From Gammaproteobacteria bacterium (lineage in GTDB: Bacteria; Pseudomonadota; Gammaproteobacteria; Thiohalomonadales; Thiohalomonadaceae): a stretch of DNA of 64,000 bases. The position numbers and the translations under genes were made by a program. The notes under the pieces are model-generated. The model saw only the letters and a list, made by a program, of their open reading frames with translations. It searched no databases and was not told the origin of the DNA. How positions within the stretch are numbered: position 1 is the first letter of the stretch; each line of letters begins with the position of its first letter. Of the stretch, positions 8,068-17,615 are shown piece after piece. The DNA is taken from positions 1 to 64,000 of the forward strand of contig JALOAT010000008.1 in assembly GCA_023228645.1 (NCBI GenBank), read 5' to 3'.

Positions 8068-11000
8068 TCAGCGCTCGATGGTGTAGAGGAGGTCGCCCCC
8101 GGCTCGGGCGCCGCTTTGGGCTTCGAGGGTCCAGTGCTCGGACAGCGAATAGCGTACGCGCAGGGAGTCCTGGGTCTCGAACAAACCCACTGCGTATTGC
8201 ACGTACAGGCGCGGCGACAGGTACTTGCCGAGCACCACCGAGGCCTCCTGGTGCTGGGTGCTGGTCTCCACCTCCAGTACGTCCACGCCCAGTTCGCCGG
8301 CCAGATCTTCGGTCAGGCGGCTCCCGCCCGACAGGCCGAGGGAGAGCGCGGCGCGTTGCAGCAGGTCGGCCTCCTCGCGCGAGGCGGTCTCCAGCGCCCG
8401 GCCGATCACCAGGTAGGCCAGGATCTGGCTGTCGTCCATGGGCGGCTCGGAATAGAGCCGCAGCTCGGCGCTCCGGAGGCGGCCGGTGGCGACGATGCCC
8501 ACCGTCACCTGCTCCACGGTGCGCACCGCGCGCACATCGATGCCCGGATTGCCGAGCGGCATGTTGGCGTAGTACAGCCGGCCCACGGCCACGTTGAGGC
8601 GCTGGCCGTAGGCCTCGTACTTACCCTCGCGCACGCTCACCTCGCCGCGCGCGATGGCAGGCCCGCGCGCGGGCTCGATGACCGTGAGGCGCCCACCGAG
8701 GCTCGCCTCCAGACCGTAGCCGCTGACCTGCACGGCATCGCCAAGCACCACCTCCACCTCGCTTTCGGTCAGCCAGCGCGGTGCCTCGGACGCCACGCCA
8801 CCGTTGATCACCACCACGTCCGGCGAGGCGCTCACGGGCGCGGTCAGGTCCGCCAGGTTCACGCGGGCCCGGGGCACCACCACCTGGCCCGACAGCCGCA
8901 CCAGGCCCGGGCGCAGGCCGATGCGCAGGTCCGGTGAGGCCAGCGCCTCGCCCATGGGCAGGCGCACCACTTGGAAGTCCTGTCCCTGCACGCGCAGGTC
9001 GGCCTGCCAGCCGTCCCCGGCACGTTGCACGGAGCCCTCCACGGAGGCGCGCCCCGGCCCGGAGCGCGTTGAGGCCAGTACCTCCATGCGGCCGGTGGCC
9101 CCCCCACGGGTGCGCAGGCGCAGTTCGGCGAGTTCGATGCCGAGCAGCGGGATGGCCACCACGCCGTCCTCCAGTGCCAGCCGGCCGTCGAGCACCGGCT
9201 GTCCCAGGCGGCCGGCGAGGGCGAGATCCGCCGTCAGCCGCCCGCTCGGGACGATCACTTCCGGGACGAACAGGGAGATCCACATGAGCTGGCGCAGCGA
9301 TGCCTCGGCACGGCCGTTCAGCGGCAGTTCGTCGCCGAACACGGCGCCCGGACGCCAGTCGGGCAGGCGCGCCTCCAGGCGCGCGAAATCCCCCCCATCC
9401 AGCGCCAGCGATGCACGTACCGCCAGCCCGTCGCCGTCGCCCGTGGCCTCGATCACCGCCTCGCGATAGGCGCTGGTGAGCGCTTCGTCACCGGGCAGGT
9501 CCAGGCGCAGGTCGCCGCCCTCGGCACGCAGCTCGACCTGCAGATGCTGGAGGCCGTCACGGTAGGCCAGCGCCACACGCCCATCCAGTGCACCGCTGAC
9601 ACGCAGCTCCCGGCGCGGCAGGAAGGGGTTGAACAGCGCCATGGGCACGCGGGCGCCGGAGGCCTCGGCGCTGAGGCCCTGGGCATCGCCTTGCCCCGAC
9701 AGGCACAGGCGCGCGGCGCCCTGGGCCCAACAGAGCGGGTCCAGCCGCAGGCCGTCGGCGGCGACCGCGAGCGCCGCCGGTTGCTGCTGGTCCCAGGGGC
9801 CGGTGGCGCCGCGCCAGGCGCCGTCGTGCAGCACGCCCTGCCAGCGCCCGTCCGCGTAGCGGCCTTCCGCTGCGACCCGCACGCTGCCCGCCGCGAGGCC
9901 CGCTTCCAGATGCAGGCGGTGCCCCGCCGGGCGGCCCTCGCCTGCCAGGGTGAGGGAGGCGATGGCCAGCTCGTCGGCCGCCAGACCACGGGCCTGCACG
10001 CGCAAAATGGAGGCACCGCCACCGCTCATGTCCAACGCGGCGCGGGCGTCGAGCGCTTCCAGGCGGTAGCCTTGCCAGCCCAGGCCGGCGCCGTCGATCT
10101 CGGCGGCCAGTTGCGGGGCGACCGCGCTGCCGCTCAGGCGACCCGAGGCACGCAGGCGACCGCGCGCCTCGGGAAGCAGGCGCGCCAGGTCCGGCGCCAC
10201 GGCGTCGAAGCGCAAATCGGAGGCGGCCTCGGCCCAGGTCCCCGTCGCCGCAAGCCGGGCCTTGCCCAAGCCGAGGGTCAGGCCGTCGATGACCAGGCGT
10301 TCGGGGCGCCAGTCCAACCGCCCCCCTCCCGTCAGGGCCTGGCCGCGCAGCAGGCCGCCCAACGCGCGCAACTCGACGTTCCAGCCGGGCCGGGCGCCCC
10401 ACGCACCCGCAATAGCGAGTTGCGCATCCACACGCCCGGACCAACCGGGCACCAGCTGGCCCGGATCGACCCCGGCGAGGGCCAGCTCGGCGCGCGCACC
10501 CGCCTCCGGCGACCACTGCACAGCGCCCTGGCCGCGCAGCTGACCACCCAGCCAGTCGGCGCTGAACCGCTCCAGCACCAGTTGGTCGAGATCGCCGCGA
10601 CCGGCGAGCCTCGCCTGCCCCGGCGGCCGGCCGGACTGCACCAACACCGTATCACCCGTCAGGATGTAGGCGTCCGGCCGGCCCCGCAGGTCGAGGGCGC
10701 CGCGCGGGCTGCGGGTGTGCGGCGCGGCGACGGGCCAGCCCAGATCGCGCCAGGCCAGGGACAGCTCCATCGGTGATTCCCCCGCCGGGGTGAACCGGCC
10801 GCTGGCGTCGATGCGTCCCGGTCCGCCCTGCTGGGTGAGGGTGAGGCCGGGCAGACGCCAGCCGGTTGCACTGTGCTGCACCTCCGCCTTGCCGGTCCAT
10901 GGTCCCGCGGCGGGGTCGTCGATCTCCAGCTCGGCCTCCAGTGTCAGGTCCCCGCCCACGCCGCGCCCGGACAAATGCCCGCCGAGGCCCACAGCGCGCC

Positions 11001-11805
11001 AGTGCGGCGCGAGCGTGGCCAGGCTGGCCGGCTCCAGCGCCAGGGTCGCCGCCCAGGTGAACGGTGACGGCTCCAGATCCACCTGGGCTTGCAGACGCCC
11101 ACGCCAGGGCGCTTGCAGCTGCTGGTCGACGGCGAAGCGCGAGGGCACGCCGCGCACCGTGCCGGCCCCGTGCAGCGGCACCGCGCCGCTTGGCAGGCGC
11201 GCCAGCCAGCGGGTGTCGAGCGCCACCTCGGCATCCGCACGCAGACCCAGACGGCCGGTCACCTCCAGGGTGCCGTAGGGGTGCGTCGCGGTGACGTTCC
11301 GCAGGGTGATGTCGAGATCGGTGTGGAGCACACCGTCCACGGCGAGCGCGGTGAGCGCCACCAGCGTGTCGCCTTCGGCCCCCCGCACGGTCAGTCCGTG
11401 CACGGCGCCCTTGAGTCCCAGGGACAGGGGCAACGCCGGCGGCGCGCGGCGCACCCGTGGCGCATCCTCCTCCGTCAGCAGGGTCACCTCGAGGCCGTGC
11501 AGTTCGACGCCGTCGAGCCTCACGCGCCCGCGCAGCAGGGCGAGCGGGCGCCAGTCGAGCTGCACCCGCGCCGCACGGATGCGCGCAGCGGGCGTCTCCA
11601 CGCGCAGTGACTCGGCCTCCAGCGGGCCGAGCAACGTACCGCGCAGGGCGCCGGCCGACAGTCGCACCGCGCCGAGTGCATTCACCCGTTCGACGACAAG
11701 ACGCAGGCCGGCCTCCGTCGCCAGAAGCCCATAACCGGCGGCGCAGGAAAGTCCCAACACAGCGACCGTGAGCACCCACAGCAGGCGGCGGAGGCGCGGG
11801 GTCAC
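8068..11805 (-). CDS. tamB: TamB, translocation and assembly module subunit
   Basis: A 1245-residue protein with one N-terminal membrane anchor (LLWVLTVAVLGLSCAAGYGL) followed by a very long repetitive beta-rich region and the conserved TamB/DUF490 C-terminal domain, ending LLYTIER. TamB spans the periplasm as a hydrophobic groove and works with TamA in outer-membrane protein insertion and lipid transport. I chose the GTG at 11805: it overlaps the tamA stop (GTGA) and starts VTPRLRRLLW just before the anchor. The upstream in-frame ATG at 12030 would only add a tamA-overlapping, arginine-rich shadow sequence. Length is typical. Confidence 0.93.
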   Translation of the reverse strand: MTPRLRRLLWVLTVAVLGLSCAAGYGLLATEAGLRLVVERVNALGAVRLSAGALRGTLLGPLEAESLRVETPAARIRAARVQLDWRPLALLRGRVRLDGVELHGLEVTLLTEEDAPRVRRAPPALPLSLGLKGAVHGLTVRGAEGDTLVALTALAVDGVLHTDLDITLRNVTATHPYGTLEVTGRLGLRADAEVALDTRWLARLPSGAVPLHGAGTVRGVPSRFAVDQQLQAPWRGRLQAQVDLEPSPFTWAATLALEPASLATLAPHWRAVGLGGHLSGRGVGGDLTLEAELEIDDPAAGPWTGKAEVQHSATGWRLPGLTLTQQGGPGRIDASGRFTPAGESPMELSLAWRDLGWPVAAPHTRSPRGALDLRGRPDAYILTGDTVLVQSGRPPGQARLAGRGDLDQLVLERFSADWLGGQLRGQGAVQWSPEAGARAELALAGVDPGQLVPGWSGRVDAQLAIAGAWGARPGWNVELRALGGLLRGQALTGGGRLDWRPERLVIDGLTLGLGKARLAATGTWAEAASDLRFDAVAPDLARLLPEARGRLRASGRLSGSAVAPQLAAEIDGAGLGWQGYRLEALDARAALDMSGGGASILRVQARGLAADELAIASLTLAGEGRPAGHRLHLEAGLAAGSVRVAAEGRYADGRWQGVLHDGAWRGATGPWDQQQPAALAVAADGLRLDPLCWAQGAARLCLSGQGDAQGLSAEASGARVPMALFNPFLPRRELRVSGALDGRVALAYRDGLQHLQVELRAEGGDLRLDLPGDEALTSAYREAVIEATGDGDGLAVRASLALDGGDFARLEARLPDWRPGAVFGDELPLNGRAEASLRQLMWISLFVPEVIVPSGRLTADLALAGRLGQPVLDGRLALEDGVVAIPLLGIELAELRLRTRGGATGRMEVLASTRSGPGRASVEGSVQRAGDGWQADLRVQGQDFQVVRLPMGEALASPDLRIGLRPGLVRLSGQVVVPRARVNLADLTAPVSASPDVVVINGGVASEAPRWLTESEVEVVLGDAVQVSGYGLEASLGGRLTVIEPARGPAIARGEVSVREGKYEAYGQRLNVAVGRLYYANMPLGNPGIDVRAVRTVEQVTVGIVATGRLRSAELRLYSEPPMDDSQILAYLVIGRALETASREEADLLQRAALSLGLSGGSRLTEDLAGELGVDVLEVETSTQHQEASVVLGKYLSPRLYVQYAVGLFETQDSLRVRYSLSEHWTLEAQSGARAGGDLLYTIER

Positions 11806-13580
11806 AGGTCGGGCCCCAAGGTCAGATGCAGCCGCCAGGGCTCGCCGTCCTCGCTCACGGCGCTCGCCAGGTCGAGGCGGATCAGCCCGAACGGCAGGCG
11901 CCAGCGCAGGCCGGCGCCAACGCCCTGGTGCAGTTCGTAGTCGCTGAAAGAGTCGAAGGCATTGCCCAGATCGGTGAACACGGCGGCACCCCAGCGCTCG
12001 CTGAAATAGCGATCGTGTTCGACGCTCCACACCAGCAGATGGCGCCCGCCCGTCACCTCACCTGCGGCGTTTTCCGGACCGAGTTCCTGGTAGGCGAAGC
12101 CGCGCACGCTCTGATCGCCACCGGCGAAAAAGCGCATGGACACGGGCAGCTGAGCGAAATCCGTGACATAGGTGGCCGCCACGTCGAAGCGGCCGATGGT
12201 GCGCCCGCCGAGCATGCGCCGGATCGCCTTGGCGGCGAGCCGCCCCTGCACCATGGTGGTGGTGGAGGCGAGGTCTTCGGAGGCCGCACGGGCCTGGGCG
12301 ATGACGCGCCAGCCGCGTTGCGGGAACAGGCGGTCGTCGGCCGCGACGCGCTGAAAGCCGAGGGTCGGGTAGAGCATGCTGCTGCGTTCCACCTGATCGC
12401 CGACTTCGAAGTGCTCCTCCTGGAAATTGAGCGACACGGTACGGAACCAGGCACTGTCCAGCAGGTGCGTCAGACTGACACCGATGATGTCCGTGTCACG
12501 CGTGAAGGTGTCGGTCTCCTCGTGCTCACGCCCGCCGTTGAAGCCGAGGAAATCGGTGCTCGGGCGATTGAGCGGGATGCGGTAGCTGAGCATGCCGCTA
12601 CTGCGCACCTCCGAAATCAGCACGTCGCCGCCGAAGCGGTGGCCACGCGCATTGGCAAAGCGCCGCTCCATGCCCAGGGTGAGGCGCGGGCCGGTGTCGG
12701 TGCCGTAGCCGAGGCCCATGGTGTAGCGGTCGCGCTTGCGCATCTCCAAACTCACCTCCACGGGCACGCGCCGGTCCTCGGCGGCGTTGACGCGCGGCAC
12801 CACCTCGACGCGTTCGAAGTAGTCGCTGTCCGTGAGGTCGCGGTGCAGGCGGAACACCTTTTCCGCATCGTAGTAATCGCCGGCGCGAAACACGGGAAAG
12901 CGTTGCAGGAAATTGTCGCGCAGCGGCAGTTCCGAAAAGCTCACCTTGCCGAAGCGATAGCGCGGCCCGGTGCGGAAATGCAGCACGATGTCTGCACTCG
13001 CCTCGGCCACGCGCACGCGCACCTCATGGGTGATCAGTTCACCTTCCAGGAAGCCGCGGTCGCGCGCCACTTGCAGCAATTGGTCGCGCGCGCCGTCGTA
13101 GATGCGGTGCAACAGGATGTCGCCGGGCGCGAGCGGGAATTCGCGCTGCCACTGCACCAGGCGCGGGTCTTCCGCCCCCGCCCCCTCGATGCGCAGGTCC
13201 ACGCGGGCCACACGCACAGGCTCGCCGGGGCTGATCCGGTAAACGGCGCGCCAGGTGCCATCCGCATCCTGGCTGAGCGCGCTCTCCACCTCCGCCTGGT
13301 AATAACCGAACGGCCGCATGGCCGCGCGCAGCTCATCGGTGGCGCGGCGATGCAGGCGCTTGATGCGCAGGTCACCGAGCAACGGGTGGCCGAGTTCACG
13401 CTGCAGGGTGAGACTGCCGCGCAAGGCCTCACGCAGGTCACCCGACACCCCTGTGATGACGATCTCCACCGGATGGGCGGACTGAGCATGCAGCGGCGCC
13501 GCCAGCATCAGCACGAGCGCGGCCAGCAGGCCGCCAAGCGGCCGCGTCAGGGCATGAAAAGGCGCAAGGGAGAACGGCAA
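11802..13580 (-). CDS. tamA: TamA, BamA/Omp85-family outer membrane protein
   Basis: A 592-residue Omp85 protein. It opens with a cleavable signal peptide (hydrophobic LLAALVLMLAAPLHA, cut after AQS or HA). POTRA-like domains follow to about residue 270, and then a C-terminal 16-strand barrel that includes the VRGF motif (QSVRGFAYQELG) of the L6 loop. The protein ends in the aromatic-poor strand LHLTLGPDL. With TamB it forms the TAM complex. The stop overlaps the tamB start, so the genes are coupled. Size matches known TamA. Confidence 0.94.
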   Translation of the reverse strand: MPFSLAPFHALTRPLGGLLAALVLMLAAPLHAQSAHPVEIVITGVSGDLREALRGSLTLQRELGHPLLGDLRIKRLHRRATDELRAAMRPFGYYQAEVESALSQDADGTWRAVYRISPGEPVRVARVDLRIEGAGAEDPRLVQWQREFPLAPGDILLHRIYDGARDQLLQVARDRGFLEGELITHEVRVRVAEASADIVLHFRTGPRYRFGKVSFSELPLRDNFLQRFPVFRAGDYYDAEKVFRLHRDLTDSDYFERVEVVPRVNAAEDRRVPVEVSLEMRKRDRYTMGLGYGTDTGPRLTLGMERRFANARGHRFGGDVLISEVRSSGMLSYRIPLNRPSTDFLGFNGGREHEETDTFTRDTDIIGVSLTHLLDSAWFRTVSLNFQEEHFEVGDQVERSSMLYPTLGFQRVAADDRLFPQRGWRVIAQARAASEDLASTTTMVQGRLAAKAIRRMLGGRTIGRFDVAATYVTDFAQLPVSMRFFAGGDQSVRGFAYQELGPENAAGEVTGGRHLLVWSVEHDRYFSERWGAAVFTDLGNAFDSFSDYELHQGVGAGLRWRLPFGLIRLDLASAVSEDGEPWRLHLTLGPDL

Positions 13581-14162
13581 CGCACGGTCCGGCGGCTGGC
13601 ATGACGATGTTCTGGTCAGCCAAGGTTAGCAAAAGCTTCGGTCCGGCCATCACTTGGCCAGTTGCAACGTTGCGGCCTGTCTGGAGAAAGACACTTGGCA
13701 ACGATTTCCCTCTCCCAACCGGTGGCCGCAATGGGGGAGGCGAGCTCATCGAGCACCTCGACCAATTGATCCCCTCATCCTGTCCTTCTCCCGGAGGGAG
13801 AAGGGACGCAAGCTTCTGTCTCTCGTGGAAATGATGTGACTAAGAGACAGCCCTCCGGGAGAGGGACAGGGAGAGGGGGTAAGAAACAAGCGGTATCGGC
13901 AACGCGCCGCAGTTGATTTGAACGCCCCCTTTCCCTCCGGGAGACGACTCCATGGATGGAGGAGGTAGACCGCGCCGGGAGCAAGCGGTCGAGGGCAACG
14001 CAGGGAGCAGTTGCCGACGACTGCATGAATGCAGAAGGTACGACCCCATGGATGGAGGAGGTAAACCGCGCCGGGGCAGGCGTTCGAGGACACCGCATGG
14101 AGCACGTGCCGAAGGGCAGTGCGCTCCCGAGACGGGGTTTCTCAAGAGCCTGCTAGAATACC
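13581..14162. repeat. repeat-rich intergenic region with an imperfect 65-bp duplication
   Basis: About 580 bp between tamA and the riboswitch with no credible gene. It contains G/A-rich hairpins around CTCCCGGAGGGAG (about 13787-13805), with a partner near 13850-13875. Two tandemly placed, similar blocks lie at 13945-14012 and 14041-14107. Both begin CGAC-CCATGGATGGAGGAGG and diverge towards their ends. Short open frames across the blocks have no supporting features. A TAGAAT box at 14154-14159 could serve the riboswitch transcript. Confidence 0.6.
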
Positions 14163-14164
14163 CG

Positions 14165-14375
14165 CCGTTCCAGGTGTTCCGAGGGCCTTGCCCGAGGAAT
14201 GAAACGGGAAGCCGGTGCGCTCACGCAAGGCCGGCACTGCCCCCGCAACGGTAAGCGGTATGGACGGGCCTCGATGCCACTGCGCGCGGCGCGGGAAGGC
14301 GGCCCGTCGGAATGTGATCCCACCGCGAGTCCGGAGACCGGCCCGGAACGACGGTTCCAGTCGCGGAGGGCGACT
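14165..14375 (+). promoter_or_regulatory. cobalamin (AdoCbl/B12) riboswitch
   Basis: The leader has the conserved elements of the B12 riboswitch in order: GGGAAGCCGGTG near 14206-14217, GGCACTGCCCCCGCAACGGT (the B12 box region) at 14233-14252, and GAGTCCGGAGACCGGCC at 14327-14343. A G/C-rich stem and pyrimidine-rich segment follow, just before the TonB-like start, which suggests control of translation initiation. The aptamer binds adenosyl- or other cobalamins and shuts off downstream genes when the vitamin is plentiful. It would control the TonB-like gene and the adenosyltransferase. Confidence 0.93.
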
Positions 14376-14417
14376 GCCGGGCTCGCCCGCGCGTCCTCCA
14401 TGTATTGCCCTGCCAAC

Positions 14418-15059
14418 ATGGAAACCATGGACATCGCGGCCTCACGCTCGCCCCACCGCCGGTTCGCCCTCGCCCTGTGCGCGGCCACTGCCGTGCACGT
14501 GGCGCTGCTCGCCCTGCCACTGAGCGGGCGACCGCAGCCGCGTATCGGGCTGGCGCCCTTGCAAGTGCAGTTGTCCCGGGCGGCCACGGAGCCGGCAACG
14601 CGCACGCCTGCTCCTCCGGCCAAGAAGCCCGCAACGCCATCGAAGCGCGAGATGACCGCGCCGCGGTCTACGGTCATGAATGCTGCCGCCCCGGCCGCGG
14701 CTGTCGTGCCGAATCCGCCGCCGGCCACCACGGATGTCCTCGCAAAGGCGCCGAATGCCCACGCCGATCACCAGGACGCCATGGTCACGGCGCGCGGGGA
14801 ACTGGACCTCGCCCTGGCGCGGCACTTCCGCTATCCCCTGCTGGCGCGCCGCCAGGGCTGGCAGGGTGAAGTGCTGTTGAGCGTCCCGGTGGCGGCAGAC
14901 GGCTCCCTTGGCCCGACTACCGTGTTGCGCAGCTCCGGCCATGCCGTGCTCGACCGCGCCGCCCTGGCCGCACTCGCCCGGGTGCCCGCGTTGTCGTGGA
15001 CGCCGGGCATCGCCTTCACCCTGGAACTGCCGGTGCGCTACCGGCTGCACAAAGGCTGA
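14418..15059 (+). CDS. TonB-family energy transducer
   Basis: About 213 residues. An N-terminal membrane anchor (FALALCAATAVHVALLALPL) is followed by a proline- and alanine-rich spacer and a C-terminal TonB domain (about 128-213: RHFRYPLLARRQGWQGEVLL, then VLRSSGHAVLDRAAL). It would pass proton-motive force from an ExbBD complex to an outer-membrane receptor. The riboswitch makes a B12 receptor the likely client, though none is in the window. The start is uncertain: in-frame ATGs lie at 14400, 14418 and 14427. The frame remains open back to 14199, but that part is riboswitch. The stop is 3 bp from the next start. Confidence 0.85.
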   Translation: METMDIAASRSPHRRFALALCAATAVHVALLALPLSGRPQPRIGLAPLQVQLSRAATEPATRTPAPPAKKPATPSKREMTAPRSTVMNAAAPAAAVVPNPPPATTDVLAKAPNAHADHQDAMVTARGELDLALARHFRYPLLARRQGWQGEVLLSVPVAADGSLGPTTVLRSSGHAVLDRAALAALARVPALSWTPGIAFTLELPVRYRLHKG

Positions 15060-15062
15060 CCC

Positions 15063-15611
15063 ATGCCCAGACTCACCCGCATCTACACCCGCACCGGCGA
15101 CGACGGCAGCACCGCCCTGGCCGACGGCACGCGCGTGCCCAAGGACGGGCCGCGCATGGAGGCCATGGGCACCCTCGATGAGCTCAACAGCCTCATCGGC
15201 GTGGTGCTCGCCGGGCCGCTGCCGGACGCCGTGCGCGCCTGCCTGGCCGAGATACAGAACGATCTGTTCGATCTGGGCGGCGAGCTGTGCGTACCCGGCC
15301 GCGAGGCCGTACAGGCCGCCTATGTGGAACGCCTGGAGCGACGACTGGACGGATTCAACGCCGGGTTACCGCCACTGAAGGAGTTCATCCTGCCCGGCGG
15401 CAGCCCCGCCGCGGCGGCCTGCCACGTGGCACGCAGTGTGTGCCGCCGCGCTGAACGTCGCCTGGTCACGCTCGCACGTGACGAGTCAATCAATCCGCAG
15501 GTACTCGCCTACGTGAACCGCCTCTCGGACCTGCTGTTCGTGGTGGCGCGCGTGCTGGCGCGCGAACACGGCCAGGAGGTGTACTGGCAACCGGGCCGCG
15601 GCGCGGGCTGA
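15063..15611 (+). CDS. pduO: PduO-type cob(I)alamin adenosyltransferase
   Basis: A 182-residue enzyme that moves the adenosyl group of ATP onto cob(I)alamin to make coenzyme B12. The N-terminus carries the ATP-binding signature TRTGDDGSTALADGTRVPK (about 8-26), followed by GTLDELNSLIG. Further features are the helical bundle and the C-terminal NRLSDLLFVVARV typical of PduO/MMAB enzymes. It begins 3 bp after the TonB-like gene and so shares the riboswitch. Uptake and adenosylation are therefore co-regulated. The length is normal. Confidence 0.94.
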   Translation: MPRLTRIYTRTGDDGSTALADGTRVPKDGPRMEAMGTLDELNSLIGVVLAGPLPDAVRACLAEIQNDLFDLGGELCVPGREAVQAAYVERLERRLDGFNAGLPPLKEFILPGGSPAAAACHVARSVCRRAERRLVTLARDESINPQVLAYVNRLSDLLFVVARVLAREHGQEVYWQPGRGAG

Positions 15612-15627
15612 ACGAAATTTGGAATTC

Positions 15628-15731
15628 AACGCAAAGGCGCTGAGGACAAGGTTTCGACAACCCCGTAGGAGCCCACACCGTGGGCGAATTGTCTTTCGTC
15701 CATTCCTCTGCGAGCGTTGTGCCTCTGCGTT
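15628..15731. repeat. composite intergenic element with a REP half-site
   Basis: Between the converging adenosyltransferase and malate dehydrogenase genes. Outer arms read AACGCAAAGGCGCTGAGG and a related inverted copy ending CCTCTGCGTT. Inside is GTAGGAGCCCACACCGTGGG (from 15665), the same core found twice around rpsT. Only one half of that core is present here. Confidence 0.6.
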
Positions 15732-15751
15732 GGGCTGTCCCCTCCCCCGAC

Positions 15752-16711
15752 TCACGACGCCGCAATGCGCTGCATGCGCTCGTCCATCTCCGCCATGCGC
15801 GCAATGTCCTCGCGCACCCGCTCCGCCGAGCGGGCGAACAGCTCGCGTTCGTCCGCCTCCAGGGGCAGATCGATCACGCGCTGCATGCCGCGTGCACCGA
15901 GTACCGTCGGCACCCCCATGGCCACCCCGTGCTGCCCGTATTCGCCCTCCAGCACGCACACCGCGGGCATCAGGCGTCGGCGGTTGTGGCGCACCGCATC
16001 GACCATCGCGGCGATGGCCGCGCCAGGCGAATCGTAGGCGCTGCTCTTCTGCCGCAACGCCAGGATCTCCGCGCCGCCCTGGCGGGTGCGCTGCACGATA
16101 CGCTCGATGGCCTCTGGCGGCAGGAAACTATCGATGGGCACGCCACCCACACAGGTGTAGCGCGGCAGGGGCACCATGGTGTCGCCATGGCCGCCGAGCA
16201 CCATGGCGCACACATCCTGGGGGGAAAAGCCCGTCTCCAACGCCACGAAGCTGGCCATGCGTGCGGCATCCAGCACGCCGGCCTGACCGATGACACGCTG
16301 ACGCTCGAAGCCGCTGCGCTGGAAGGCGCGCCAGGTGAGCACGTCCACCGGATTGGTCACCATGAGCAGCGTCGCCTCCGGCGCATGGCACCGTACGTGA
16401 TCGACGATGGCGTCGATGATCGGCACATTCGCCTCCAGCACGTCGGAACGGGACATGCCGGGGCGGCGCGGAAAGCCTGCGGTGATGATCACCAGTTGCG
16501 ACGCGGCCATGAGCGACGCGTCCGCGCCACCGATCACTCGGGTATCGAAACGAAACAGCGGCGCCGATTCCTGGATGTCCAGCGCCGTGCCGACAGCAAG
16601 CCCCTCGTCCACGTCCAGCAACACCAGTTCCTCGCAGTGCTGGTGCTGCGCCAGGAACTGCGCCGCCGCTTCACCCACGCGTCCTGCACCCACGATGGTG
16701 ATCTTGTACAC
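15752..16711 (-). CDS. mdh: malate dehydrogenase (LDH/MDH superfamily)
   Basis: A 319-residue NAD-dependent dehydrogenase. The Rossmann glycine motif is GAGRVGEA near the N-terminus and the NAD ribose aspartate lies in LVLLDVDEG. The mobile loop RRPGMSRSD has the arginine expected for malate, not the glutamine of lactate dehydrogenase. VTNPVDVLT and the catalytic histidine of GGHGDTMVPL follow. It interconverts malate and oxaloacetate in the TCA cycle. I prefer the GTG at 16711, because GGGAGGGGG sits a few bases before it and the Rossmann strand follows. The ATG at 16735 would add only MSDQGGGG, which is the ribosome-binding site translated. Confidence 0.9.
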   Translation of the reverse strand: MYKITIVGAGRVGEAAAQFLAQHQHCEELVLLDVDEGLAVGTALDIQESAPLFRFDTRVIGGADASLMAASQLVIITAGFPRRPGMSRSDVLEANVPIIDAIVDHVRCHAPEATLLMVTNPVDVLTWRAFQRSGFERQRVIGQAGVLDAARMASFVALETGFSPQDVCAMVLGGHGDTMVPLPRYTCVGGVPIDSFLPPEAIERIVQRTRQGGAEILALRQKSSAYDSPGAAIAAMVDAVRHNRRRLMPAVCVLEGEYGQHGVAMGVPTVLGARGMQRVIDLPLEADERELFARSAERVREDIARMAEMDERMQRIAAS

Positions 16712-16833
16712 GCCGCCCCCTCCCTGGTCGGACACACCTTCTCAACTATAGAAGCGGGATTGCTCATGAACCGTGCCGGGAAACTCGGCGGCCCGCTACA
16801 CTAGCGCACGAACTGATTTCCGACGGTGAGGCC

Positions 16834-17604
16834 ATGAAAGACCCTGTCATCATCATCGGTATGGGCGAGATGGGCGGGGTGTTCAGCCGCAGCCTGCTCA
16901 AGCTCGGCCATCCCGTGTTTCCGATCACCCGCCACATGCAGGCGGACGCCGTGGCGCAACACGTGCGCGAGCCACAGCTCGTGCTCGTTACGGTCGGCGA
17001 GAATGATCTGCACGCCGTGCTGGGAGAATTACCTGCTGCATGGTGCGATCGCACTGGCCTGGTGCAAAACGAACTGCTGCCGCGCGACTGGCAGGCGCAC
17101 AGTCTCACACGACCCACAGTGGTCTCGGTGTGGTTCGAGAAAAAGCAGGGGCAGGACGTGAAGGTGCTGGTGCCGTCCCCCGTGCACGGCCCGCACGCCC
17201 GCCTGCTCGTGGACGCCCTCGGCACGCTGGGCATTCCCGCCTGGGAAGTTGCCGACGCGCAGGCAATGCAATTCGAATTGGTGCGAAAGAACGTCTACAT
17301 CCTCACCACCAACATCGCGGGACTGGTGGTCGGAGGAACGGTGGACCGGCTTTGGACCGAACATCGCGACTTGGCGTTGGAAGTGGCGAACGAGGTCATG
17401 GACATCCAATTCGCACTCATCGGCGCCGCCTTGGATCGCGAAGCCCTGATCGCTGGCATGGTCGCAGGCATCGAAGGCGACCCGGCCCACCCATGCACCG
17501 GCCGCAGCGCCCCCGCCCGCCTCGCGCGTGCCATTGGTCATGCGGACGCCGCGGAATTGGCAGTCACCAAACTGCGCGACATCGCCGCTCGGCTAAAGAC
17601 CTGA
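16834..17604 (+). CDS. NAD(P)-binding reductase-like protein (ketopantoate-reductase-type fold)
   Basis: A 256-residue protein with a Rossmann nucleotide-binding start (VIIIGMGEMGGVFSRSLLK). The middle reads LVQNELLPRDW, like the substrate-facing part of ketopantoate reductases. The C-terminal half is helical. The glycine pattern GxGxMG fits NAD(P) binding. I do not see enough to call panE, since the lysine and serine signature is not clear. It reads towards the CRISPR array: its stop lies 11 bp from the last repeat, so array transcription would run into its antisense strand. Function is unproven. Confidence 0.75.
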   Translation: MKDPVIIIGMGEMGGVFSRSLLKLGHPVFPITRHMQADAVAQHVREPQLVLVTVGENDLHAVLGELPAAWCDRTGLVQNELLPRDWQAHSLTRPTVVSVWFEKKQGQDVKVLVPSPVHGPHARLLVDALGTLGIPAWEVADAQAMQFELVRKNVYILTTNIAGLVVGGTVDRLWTEHRDLALEVANEVMDIQFALIGAALDREALIAGMVAGIEGDPAHPCTGRSAPARLARAIGHADAAELAVTKLRDIAARLKT

Positions 17605-17615
17605 AGACCGGAGTC

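Noticed and set aside
14199..14417. N-terminal extension of the TonB-like protein to 14199
   Set aside because: The segment is the cobalamin riboswitch, which happens to be open in that frame. The membrane anchor begins only after 14418.
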